A stretch of 64,000 nt of DNA from Haliclystus octoradiatus (lineage: Eukaryota > Cnidaria > Staurozoa > Stauromedusae > Haliclystidae). Below the pieces are notes generated by a model that was not told the origin of the DNA, searched no databases, and saw nothing but the letters and a program-made list of their open reading frames with translations. The stretch spans positions 21,712,349-21,776,348 of the forward strand of contig OU744451.1 of the NCBI GenBank assembly GCA_916610825.1, written 5' to 3'. Position 1 is the stretch's first letter; each line of letters begins with the position of its first letter. A program made the position numbers and the translations under genes. Positions 41,401 through 51,600 of the stretch are shown piece by piece.

Positions 41401-44400
41401 AATCAATCAAGTAACATATCATCTGATAAATAATTGCAAATAATCTGAAAATCAGGCTTTTTTCAAATGTTTCCTTTGCTTTGCGTATTGAAAGAAACTG
41501 TCATTTCACACATTGATTTTGTATTTTGTTTTGCTTTTTGAAACCGACATTCTTTGTTGCCTCGCGCAATGCCGAATTGAATTTCTGAGAGCCTAAGGGC
41601 GCTCAAATTTGAGAAAATCTTATTTAAGGCTATGGTTTCTTCGAAAAAGACGCTGATGGGAATTTATGGTTGTTTACAATGTTTAGCCTTGATTTTTATC
41701 AAGAAAATTAATAAATATACATGGATCTTCATCAGCAGAAGATCCAATTGTCTTTAACTTATACAATTCATCATTTTTGTAATTTTTTTTATTTTCACAA
41801 AAGGTTTATACAAGATGAAAAGTTGTTTCCCAATTTTACAAGGCCTATAATTTCACGGGGCCCTTGGTTGCCGCCTGGTCTGCCCATGGGTAATCCGGCA
41901 CTTGCGTCGCGTTACTATTGTTTCATATTAAAATTTATGTATTCGCCAATCTCATTTCATGTCAAAGGGCGTAGTTTAACTTAGCCAAAATCAACCCAGC
42001 AAGGCTTGTAAGACATTTCTAGTGAGTTTATATTCTGTTTGGACTCCGCTAATCAGAAAATTGATAATTCAACATCCCCCTTAAATTGCTTCAGGAAACT
42101 GCTGGTAAGGCAAACCTCAGGCAGGAATATAAATCCTCTTGACTCTATGTGGAGTTCAGACCTCTCTAATTAATATTTTGTGTAGATTTTGCTTGTTTCT
42201 TTTTTCTCAGGACAAATCTCCCTAAAGAATTGATGAAAATTCCTGGATTCGACTACTCATCACTTCCACATTCTTACGTTTCGCACAATGAAGTTCTTCA
42301 AAATATACAACAATTTTCTAATCACTTTGAATTGAATAAATTTATAAAATATAACCAAGCAGTGAAAAATGTTGAAAAAATCTCAGATGGAAATCATCAA
42401 GATTCATGGAGTGTAACATGCGAAGATCAGATTAATGGGAAAACCAAAACAGAAATATTTGATGCTGTGGTAGTCTGTAACGGGTATGTAGATGGTCCGA
42501 TAAAATATTTTTATTTACGGGATTCTAAATTTTGCTTCAAGATATTTCAGGTGACTACGTACATCATGTAAATGTTTTCACAGCTGAACGTTTTAGCGGC
42601 TATTGTCATAACATATGATTTCAGGGTCCGACAAAGTCTGGAAACTGGGAATCTTGGTTTGCGGAAGGCTAGCAAAATTCAAAAGTAAAAGGCACAATGC
42701 TGGATATAGAGCTAAAATAATTAGAAAAATATGAAAAATAAAATTTCGATTTTACGTTTCTATGTCAGTAAAATTACTCAAAAGTTTATCTAAAAAGTTT
42801 TAGTTTGTGGAAGGTAAAACATTTTGTCGGACCCTGCGTATGATAAAAACTGCACCTTTTTACTTATCTTCCATTTTCAATGTTTTTTCTGATTTAAAAA
42901 CTTGAATACAGCTATTTCTTCCCTTCCTTCTGAATTTTTGCTAGACTTCCTGGACTCTCAGTCCCAGAATTCCCCATTTTATCAAAACTTGGGTACATGT
43001 AGATTGAAAGATCATTGGAAACCACTTGACCCTTTTTCTGTTGACCCATGTGGATTTCAAATCATCTGTGCCCCTGTGAAGTAGGCATACTGTTCATATT
43101 ACATTTGAACCAAAGCCATTTATTTACAAGAGCTGGAATATTCTTTCATGTGCCGCTCTCGGCACTTATTGGACAGATGCCAGTCACATGGTTTTACTGA
43201 TGCCATTTTCAATCTGTCAAATGCAGTATTCCAAAATTTGAACAAAGCGTACGGAAATAATATCATGAATTAGAAAAACTTTTTGCTGAAAAGCAAAACC
43301 TCTTTTTCAATGGAACGAAAATGGCAATTTTCGACCTCAGACTTACGTTTCCCAACTCTTATAAAGAGATAGTTCTGGTTTGAACAACTCACAACCTTTT
43401 CATGATAGGTTCACGAAAGGTTTATAAACATATACCATTCAGTAGGCCTGTTAATAAATTGTTTGTGAACAGTAACAGTTCATGACATGTTAATATGATG
43501 TTCATGTTAACTTTTTAGCAAATGTATTGCCTCTTGACAGTGTTCCTACTGCAGATAAATCTATTGTATTATAACAAAATTGATTCAATCAATCTGATTG
43601 GTTTAGAGTTACAGGGTCTAACAAAATAGACCGAGCGCCACAGAACTAAAACGGCAGGTTTCTCTGGACAACTTGAAAATCACATAAAAGTGTTCATAAA
43701 AATATGCTGAGCAATTACCTATTCCTTGTTTTCATTAAATTCTATTGTAAACCCTTCAAAAATCCAATTTATATTTCATGATTCACGGTCAAAGCCTTCT
43801 TATCATTTTGAGAAAATGCTGGATGTGAGCTTCATGGTCTTTGATTCTTTTGTTCTCCAAAGATCTTGCGAATTCATAGAAGCATGACGAAAACACAAAA
43901 TGTATGAACTAAGAGGGCTCTGACCGTGAAATGATTTATAAATTCATCTCTGGAGAGATCCACAATAAAATTTGACCAAAACAAGGAATAAGTAATTGTT
44001 CAGTATCTTTTTATGAACACTTTTATGTGATTTTCAAGTTGCCCGGAGAAATCTGCCGTTTTAGTTCTGTGGCGCTCGGTCTAAAAGTAGGAATCCTGCA
44101 ATCATAGATTCCGGAAGACTAGAGCAAATTCGGAAGAATATTGATCTTTTTATGATTTATTGGTCAAACCTCAACAAAAAAATTCAGAAGAAAATGTTGA
44201 AATGCCTCTGGGATTCCAGAAGGCTAGAACAACGTCAAAAGGATATTGATAATTTTATGATTTATTGGTCAAACCTCAACAAAAAAATTCAGAAGAAAAT
44301 GTTGAAATGCCTCTATGATTCCAGAAGGCTAGAACAACGTCAGAAGAATATTGATAATTTTATGATTTATTGGTCAAACCTCAACAAAAAAATTCAGAAG

Positions 44401-45425
44401 AAAATGTTGAAATGCGTCTATGATTCCAGAAGGCTAGAACAACGTCAGAAGAATATTGATAATTTTATGATTTATTGGTCAAACCTCAACAAAAAAATTC
44501 AGAAGAAAATGTTGAAATGCCTTTGGGATTCAAGAAGGCTGAACCTTTTGTCGGACCCTGGGTACACACTACACATTTTCACTGTTTGATTATTACTGTA
44601 TGTAATATTTCTTTTAGGCATTTTGAAGTTCCAATTTATCCGAATATTAATGGTATATCTCACTTCAAAGGTTTAATGCTTCACAGTCGATATTATCGTG
44701 ATCCATCGTCATTTGCTGGCAAAAATATAATTGTCGTAGGAGCAGGGGCCTCTGGTTTAGATATATCAATTGATTTATCAACAAAAGCAAATCAAATACT
44801 TATCAGTCATAGTAAAAGTACAGGTATTGAGTCAGATTTACCAAATAATGTTCAAGAATATCCATTGATTGATTACATTAATGAATCCGGACATATTGTA
44901 TTTGAAAATGGAATGGAATATAATGCTGACGTTATATTGTTTTGTACGGGTTATCAATTAGATTTTCCATTTTTGGGTAAAAGTTGTAATGTTAAAGTTA
45001 TAGATAACACTCTGTTGAATTTGTATTATCATATTTTTCATATTGATCATCCGTCATTATCATTTATAGGAATTAATTGTAAAATTATTCCTGCTCAAAT
45101 ATTTGACACACAAGCTCAAAGTGTACTCGAGGTTATACAAAAGAGAACTATATTACCCCCAAGAAAAGTTATGAAAGAACATACTGATCAAGAAATTCAA
45201 CATAAAGACAATGTCGGTGTACCTAGGCATTTGTTTCATACATTAGGTAAAGATGCCTGGTCTTATACAGATAATCTTGTAAAAGAATTTAATTGCTTGC
45301 CGACACCAACAGTTATTATCGAATTGGCAAAGTTTACTCAATCAGATCGTTCAAAAAATCTACTTACTTATAGAAATAAAAATTATGAAACTATAAATAG
45401 TGATACTTTCAAATTATTAGATTAA
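38453..45425 (+). CDS. Flavin-containing monooxygenase (FMO family), 3 exons
   Basis: FMOs oxidise soft N and S nucleophiles using FAD, NADPH and O2. Exons are 38453-38712, 42211-42483 and 44618-45425, joined without frame break into 446 residues. The FAD-binding GAGLAG is at residues 10-15 and EKQSYLGGVW follows. The FMO signature FKGLMLHSRYY has F194, G196, H200 and Y204. The NADPH-binding VGAGASG is at 218-224, and the FCTGY motif ends at residue 290. Length and motif order are normal for soluble invertebrate FMOs, and no C-terminal membrane anchor is seen. Intron 1 (3.5 kb) carries LINE debris and an inverted-repeat element; intron 2 carries a composite DNA transposon with a tandem array. 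The substrate cannot be told from sequence. Confidence 0.95.
39409..40106. mobile_element. Inverted-repeat element, GCGTGCTGCGTGC ends
   Basis: The left end GTGCGTGCTGCGTGCGTTTA (from about 39412) is answered in inverse orientation by AAGCACGCAGCACGCATGCA (about 40080-40099). The interval is about 0.7 kb, with no transposase. It contains a 73-codon frame (39413-39634) that I do not recognise. A third GCGTGCTGCGTGC lies at 40669. Family unknown. Confidence 0.5.
40096..40540 (+). mobile_element. LINE fragment, endonuclease end joined to RT C-terminal end
   Basis: In FMO intron 1. The first part reads RPTRAKSGTLLDVILTIS, matching the end of LINE apurinic endonuclease domains (TRxxxTLLDxxxT). 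Past a stop, the text reads TLAQKVLMYKTLIVPCFDCC, matching the region after RT (..LYKALVLPHFDYCS). The catalytic RT between them is absent, so this is an internally deleted copy. It may share a family with the 33.4-kb LINE, but no overlap exists to test this by eye. Confidence 0.65.
40282..40667 (+). repeat. 64-bp direct repeat flanking LINE C-terminal debris
   Basis: The segment 40282-40345 recurs exactly or nearly so at 40604-40667 (starting GATAAAGGCATATCAACTAT, ending GCATTGTCT). The copies are 258 bp apart and the second runs into GCGTGCTGCGTGC, a motif also found at the ends of the neighbouring inverted-repeat element. Confidence 0.8.
40948..41090. mobile_element. 177-bp-family MITE, 5'-truncated
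   Basis: Starts within the element at TTGACAAATTGACCACTATA and runs to AACAGGTTTGACTGTA. In FMO intron 1. Confidence 0.8.
42625..42837. mobile_element. hAT-like MITE copy
   Basis: CAGGGTCCGACAAAG at the left and TTTGTCGGACCCTG at the right, about 213 bp apart, in FMO intron 2 directly after exon 2. Same family as the composite element further along the intron. Confidence 0.8.
43113..43380. mobile_element. MITE with CCAGAGCCATCTA ends, copy
   Basis: CCAAAGCCATTTATTTACAA to AACTCTTATAAAGAGATAGT; shares AGTCACATGGTTTTACTGAT with the other copies. FMO intron 2. Confidence 0.78.
43400..43515. mobile_element. TTCATGAAC foldback element, decayed
   Basis: TTCATGATAGGTTCACGAAA..GTAACAGTTCATGACATGTT. 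In FMO intron 2. Confidence 0.5.
43629..44081. mobile_element. 453-bp foldback MITE with TA duplication
   Basis: Nearly the whole element folds: the left arm starts GACCGAGCGCCACAGAACTA and the right arm ends in its reverse complement, with further pairing of about 180 bp per arm. TA flanks both ends (43627-43628, 44082-44083). It interrupts the hAT-like element between CAACAAAA-type and AAAAGTAGGAATCC sequence. No coding capacity. Confidence 0.85.
44152..44555 (+). repeat. 105-bp tandem array, about 4 units
   Basis: Units start at 44152, 44257, 44362 and 44467, a constant 105-bp step with few mismatches. Because 105 is divisible by three, a stop-free frame of 145 codons results. It is an expansion of an internal segment of the hAT-like element, not a gene. 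Confidence 0.92.
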
Positions 45426-46007
45426 ATTTCAATTCAATTAAATTATACAAAAACAATTTTATATTTATTTCGAGTAAAAACCCTCTGATCTTATTATTAC
45501 TTTATTATTATTATAATTATAGATAACAACACGATTTTAGAATGTTTCGTTCTGATGAACAAATGCTCGATAACTGTCGTGATTTTATCACGCTTACTCG
45601 TCGTGATAGGAAGTTTTATAGATATAGAATTTTTCCGTTTTCAAGATTTGAAATTCGCACCTTTTCAAATGCTTATTTCTCAAAATATAAAAAATACAAA
45701 ACAACTCGGCAAAGTAATCAAGGCATTTAGTAGACCAAGTTAAGTTAAAAAATTTGAGTTTTCATTTTTTACCAATTGACCTAGCATAGGTTTTAGTCTG
45801 AACGCAGCATAGAATCGACAATATTATTTTGAGCTATATGTAATATTTCATCTTGCAGCCTTTGAAAAGGAAACATCAGCATTCGTAAACAAAGGCTTGA
45901 TTGTGAAATTTGTTTTTATTTCATAAAATAATTCCCACACATTTGCTATATCTTTTTATTCATATCTATACCATGCTCTGGTAGAAAATTTTCTGGAAGT
46001 GTTGAAA

Positions 46008-46200
46008 GCAAGAAGTTCATGAACAGTTCGTGAACGGTCTGTGAGGGTTTATGAACAGTTCATGAACGTTAAATGGCCCCAAATTTTTATGAACTGTTCA
46101 TGAACTGTCTGTGAGGGTTCACGAACAGTTTATGAACAGTTCAGGAAAATTGGAACCATTTAACGTTTATGAACTCCTGAACTGTTTTTTCGCAGGGGAA
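46008..46200. mobile_element. TTCATGAAC foldback element, full
   Basis: Repeated TTCATGAACAGTTCATGAAC-type palindromes with GTTAAATGGCCCC at both sides and an end at GTTTTTTCGCAGGGG. The element folds on itself throughout. Confidence 0.85.
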
Positions 46201-46808
46201 ATGTTAAATATATATACAAATCATTGAAATCAACAAATTAAATTTGTCTGAAAATATATGTATAGACCTAAAATATCATCATTTTTACAGTATTATATAT
46301 TATGTGCAAGGTTTATCCAATGCTAAAGTTAAAAAGTATGAAATTTGCAAATACTGTAGGAATTATATATATATATACATGAATTACTGTAATAGTTACA
46401 GAATCCTTTAAACATGTTCTTTGTATGTGTGTATATATTATAATCAATTTTGTAAATAACTAGCAATCACAATAAAAACATTAAACGTTTTGATCAGGGA
46501 GAACTTACCCTCTGCAACATTTTTCATAATTACATGAACATAAAATTATTCTGTTTTCCAAGAATAATTCATCATTATTATGATGATAGTTAATGGATTT
46601 GGTAATTGGTTATCATATCCAAATTTTTTTAATATAATAAAGAAAAAGTGGAGAATAATATTGTTTCTTATTCGTGTTACTCACACTTATTAGCAATGAG
46701 TGTGGTCCATAATGGACCTTCTATGATAAAACTTTCAGATCACTTATAATTAAACAATTGACTAAGCTGACTAACATCATTACATGTCAAATATGTTATA
46801 TTGCACTC

Positions 46809-46921
46809 ACCCCTGCGAAAAACAGTTCAGGAGTTCATGAACAGTTCATGAACGTTAAATGGCTCCAATTTTCCTGAACTGTTCAGTTCATGAACCCTCA
46901 CAGACTGTTTTCGCAGGGGCA
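46809..46921. mobile_element. TTCATGAAC foldback element, short
   Basis: Ends CCCCTGCGAAAAACAGTT / ACTGTTTTCGCAGGGG define the termini of the family. 113 bp. Confidence 0.88.
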
Positions 46922-47384
46922 ATTACAAGTGTATAAAATATTCTCAATTCTTGAAACCATCTTTGTCATCACCTTATAAAGACATCACCATGGTAACCTA
47001 AAAACAACAATGGCTAATTGACTCAAATTGGTTGGCCTGATTTTTTCAGTATTCAATATTCTTCAATCTTGAAAGTATTGATGAAACATTGTTGATAGAC
47101 ACATAATTTATTTTCGATATCCTAATCAGCAATCATTAGAAATCTGTCCTCAATTCTTGAAATACCAAAACGATTGGTAGGCTAGGCTAACGATTGACTC
47201 GCAAATTCTTCTTATTCTTGAAACTTGATCCTCAATTCTTGAAACATCAAATTAACTGTGAGTTGATTACCCCTGTGAAAAAAGTTTATATAGAGTTTAT
47301 GATCTGTTCATGAACTGTTCGTGAATTGCTGCAAAAATTTCACAAACAGGTTCATGACAACTATATATAGGGGATTCTACTGAA

Positions 47385-47620
47385 AAATTTTTTTTTTTTT
47401 TTTTTTTTGTATTTATCATTTTTCCACGAACCGGGTAAGCTTACAGCTTTTTTTCACCGGGGTGGTTGGTTAATTTGTTAGTATTTTGAAGCTTGTGTGC
47501 GTTTAATAGCCGGATGCCCTTCCTGACGCCAACCTATAGTGCTTCGGACAGGGATTGAACCCGAGACCCTGCGGGCCGTGGTCCAACACCCTAGCCACTA
47601 CACCAAGGCCGCACTATCGA
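47385..47620 (-). mobile_element. SINE family 2, full length with poly(A)
   Basis: On the minus strand: GGCCTTGGTGTAGTGGCTAG, GGGTTCAATCCCTGTCC, TTGGCGTCAGGAAGGGCATC, then AAAAATACAAA and about 21 A residues (T run at 47388-47408). The long A-tail suggests a fairly recent insertion. Confidence 0.9.
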
Positions 47621-48349
47621 TGCTATTTTCAGACTAATTAAAAAGAATATTGAATATTGATGTTGTTCTGACCAAAATGAGGACTGTATAATGTTGAGTA
47701 ATGTCGTTGGTTCTATTAGTCAATTAGCAAAAAGACTATCTTGAATGCAATCAAGTACAATTTATTTAGGGTTGGGTCCATAGAGCTGATGAACTCGCAG
47801 CACCTTCCAACAACACACTAACTTATAAATTACGAAACAAACTATTTAAATACAAACTAAATTACGTCATACAAGGCTAATATTTAAATATCTATTGAGA
47901 ATCTAATTACCTGAAAATGAGGCTAATTAATATAAATATGAGACTATACAAAAAACTACAATAATATCGCTATATCATGCTGTTTTCACCCGAACAGATG
48001 TCATGAAAATAAACACGGCAGAATAGATGCCATTAAAACATCGATATCTTTGTCATACTAGATTGGATCGGCTTCAGACTTTCACCAATCAAAGTTCACA
48101 GCTGATTTACCAATAATCAGTCTCAATAATTTATTTGAAAACATTAGAATCCCCTGTTGGGTGATTTAACTCTCATGAAGCCATTCATAAACTCATGAAT
48201 TGTTCTTCGCATGGGTAGTATTCAATATTCTTGAATCTTGAAACAATATGATTTACCTGAACTCTTGTTAATACAGTATTCAGAATATTTAAATCTTTTT
48301 TACAATTCTTAAAATATTACCAAAACGAAAATATCTAGAAGAATATGTT

Positions 48350-48531
48350 GCAAGGAAACCTGTATATAACAACCAGTTACGAGAGTTAGATAAATTGACC
48401 GCTATAGACAGGTGACCTGTAAATACAGGTTTAATTTGATAAAAAAATACTATTTTAGACATTGCAAGAGTGACCACTATAGACAGGTGGCCGCCGTATA
48501 GAGGTGGTCGTTATAACAGGATTGACTGGAT
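48350..48531. mobile_element. 177-bp-family MITE copy
   Basis: GGAAACCTGTATATAACAAC at the left, CGTTATAACAGGATTGACTG at the right. Slightly diverged from consensus. Lies between the FMO and the three-TM gene, about 90 bp past the latter's stop. Confidence 0.85.
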
Positions 48532-48623
48532 TTGGAAATAATGCTTTCTTATTCTCCACCACTAAAATGTTTCTAAATTGAGCTAGAATGTATAATATTC
48601 CCACTCACCATAATTTGCATGGG

Positions 48624-51600
48624 TTATAAATGAGATCCATGTAATAATCCAAGCAAACAACCAAATGCCGTCATCAGCAATGTTGTAAGCAGAATTATTG
48701 ATTGCGAGTAAGCTTGAAGCAGTTGTTTCTCAAGCTAGAAAAATCCATAACATCAAATTTCATCAAAATATTAATTCAAGCAAATTACACAAAATCATCG
48801 TAAAGAAAAACACTTTGATGGGAAAGTAAACTATTGATTATTTTAAAAATCAAGTACAACACAGGCACGCGACCTTTATGGGAAAATAATACATTCAACA
48901 TACTTAACGAGACAAGAGGAAAGTGTAACAAAACACAAATCAGTAAGTAGTACTTTTTGTGTATTATTTTTTCATAAAGATCTCTGGCCTGTGTAATATA
49001 TTTGATAAATATAAAACATACATCGCAAATATAAAACACATGGCTTGTACAGTGTAACCCGCTTAAGTGCAAGTTAAAATTGTCAACGGTTTTCATTGCA
49101 TTTATCCGAATTTGCATTTATCCGGAATTGTTTACCAAGGACTTGACCAGAAAATTGTTTAACGGGTTTCAAAGCCAGGTTGCAAATAAGCGGGAAATTC
49201 ATTTATCTGAATTGCATATAAGGGGGTTACACTGTATAAATGACATTCAATACCTGATTTGTATTTTTTGATTCTAGATTTAGCCAATGCTCACTAACAA
49301 GCTGATTTATCTAAAATGAAAAATTGGAAATATTATCAAATGATGAAGTCTATGATTAACGAAACCCATTTTTAGGCCTCTTTCTTCGTAGCTAAACCAT
49401 TCAAACCTATCATCTCCTTAATATTATGGTCAACTATAAGCAGGGCAAACGACAGCAACTTTTGCACAATAAATCTGTGTTTGCCTGACGTGTGTTTTTC
49501 GTGTTCTGAAGCAGAACTTTTCAAGAGCGGCTAAACAGCTCCGACTTCTCAACACTTTTCTAGAACAATTTAGACTTAGCTTAAAAGGAAGCCACGGAGA
49601 AGTCACAACATCGAAAGAGTTTGATACATTTCAAACGAAATGGTTTGAAAAGGATAACAAAGACTTTCCATAATAAAAATCTTTGGGAAGACTTGGAAAA
49701 TGTTTGATGGCCATCAAACACGATGCAACAAATAAAATACACAATGCAACACGTCAGACAAAACCGAAAGAGTGGCTAAAGGACAATGATCTTTGAATTA
49801 TTTAAAAGTCGCAAATGTTTCCGTCGTTTGCCCATGGCTTAAAAGTAATACAAGCTATTATTCCTAATATCTCTTATTTTTACTACGCTAAGAAGACGGG
49901 GTATTATGTGGCTTTAATATCATAATTGCTCATTATGGATTTGTCCTTTTTCTCCGAACTGTCATTGTTCAAGAGCCATTTGGTAGTTAGAATACATCGA
50001 ATATAGGTTAGAGTACATGAAAATAATATACTTGAAAAAATGTTAAGCGACTTCAAAACCACAAAAGATCCAGTTTAAATTAATTTGCTTGAATGATTGA
50101 GGTATGTAATTTCATAAATGAGATAAGAGTGAATTAGTAATAAGTAGTAGTAGTAGTATAGACAGTCACATTATAGGAATGTGCACCCCTTTTAAGCCTT
50201 ACATATTTGCTACACAAAGAACGCCACAAATCACGGTCAGACATAGCTGACAAAGACACTTGTAAATAACACAATTCACGATACAAAACATTATGAAAAG
50301 TTACTACTATACAGTTAAACCTGTTATAACGGTCACCTCTATAAAGCGGCCACCTGTCTATAGTGGTCACTCTTGCAATGTCTAAAATACAGTGAAACCT
50401 GTATATAACAGCCAGCTACCAGAGGTAGATAAATTGACCACTATAGACAGGTGGCCTTTATATACAGGTTTGATTCAATAGAAAATACTATTTTAGACAT
50501 TGCAAAAGTGACCACTATAGACAGGTGGCCGCTGTATAGAGGTGACCGTTATAACAGGTTTGACTGTAGTATTATCTATTGAATCAAACCTGTATATAAA
50601 GGCCACCTGTCTACAATGGTCAATTCAGCTACCTCTCGTAGCTGGCCATTATATACAGGTTTCACTGTAGTAATAAGGGATGTATGCATATCATTCTATA
50701 ACAATGATATTACATTTTACAGTCAATCAATGATAGAGAGTCACCCTGTGTAAGCATAATTGCTTGTTTATTGGGGGACATTAACAAGTTTACATATACA
50801 AATGACTACTAACAATAAACATGTGTGCATCGACAAGGAATCAAAGCCAGGCCTTCCGCACAGAATGCGGAAACTCTGCCACTTGAGCTACCAGTGCATA
50901 CTGTTAGCTAAAACTGTGTGAATCGACATACATTAAATGAATCCATAGACATTGAATGGTCCATTTTTGATGAACGTTTGTTAAACGCATCCATGAAAAA
51001 CAGACCGTTTAACATTCTTAAAACTTTTGGTGAACTGTTCATGAACTGTTTAATGTGTTCACACAGTTCATGAACTCCGCAACTTTTCACAGGGGGTGCA
51101 TCGTATAAACATACAGTACTATGAAGCAATCTGTTTGTAACAACCTTTTTGAAAATAAAACATACCATATTTTTTATAATTGTTTCTTTCGAAGAATAAT
51201 TTTCTTTGGCAGATTGTAATATCTGTAATAAGAAACAATTCATCTTCATAAGTAAATCTCAAACAATTAAGATTTCACGGAATTTGGAATAACCACATAA
51301 ATGTGTTACATGAAATTTATTTTCCCCCTATTTCAAGGGACAGTTGTACGTTCACATAGCAGTGGGGTTACCAAAGCTTAGGTTTCAACGCTACATCCTT
51401 ACATTTAGGGGTACAGGTAGCCTGCGCGGCAGACCTTACTTGAAAACCTTTCTTTCTCGTTAGTAAGGTCTGCGCATCCGAGCGAAATCTCTTGTTCTGA
51501 AAGAAAGCAACACATTTGTGTGAAAGCAACACATTCAGTAACAAGAAAATATACTTTTTAATATAAAATTTAAGTTTTTATTTATTTATTTTTATATAGG

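Larger units (their letters stand above)
43612..44560. mobile_element. hAT-like MITE with nested foldback and 105-bp array
   Basis: Begins CAGGGTCTAACAAAA and ends TTTTGTCGGACCCTG. This inverted pair recurs at the ends of other copies in the window (2497, 22493, 42625). The CAGGG terminus is typical of hAT ends; target duplications were not clear by eye. The copy is interrupted at a TA by a 453-bp foldback (43629-44081), and its inner part is a 105-bp tandem array. It is intronic to the FMO. Confidence 0.75.
45426..48623. other. Intergenic, FMO to three-TM gene (convergent)
   Basis: The FMO (plus) and the three-TM gene (minus) converge here. No coding exon is supported. It contains TTCATGAAC foldback elements (46008-46200, 46809-46920), degenerate copies near 47270-47370 and 48160-48215, a minus-strand SINE with a long T run (47385-47617) and a 177-bp-type MITE (48350-48531). 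Confidence 0.6.
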
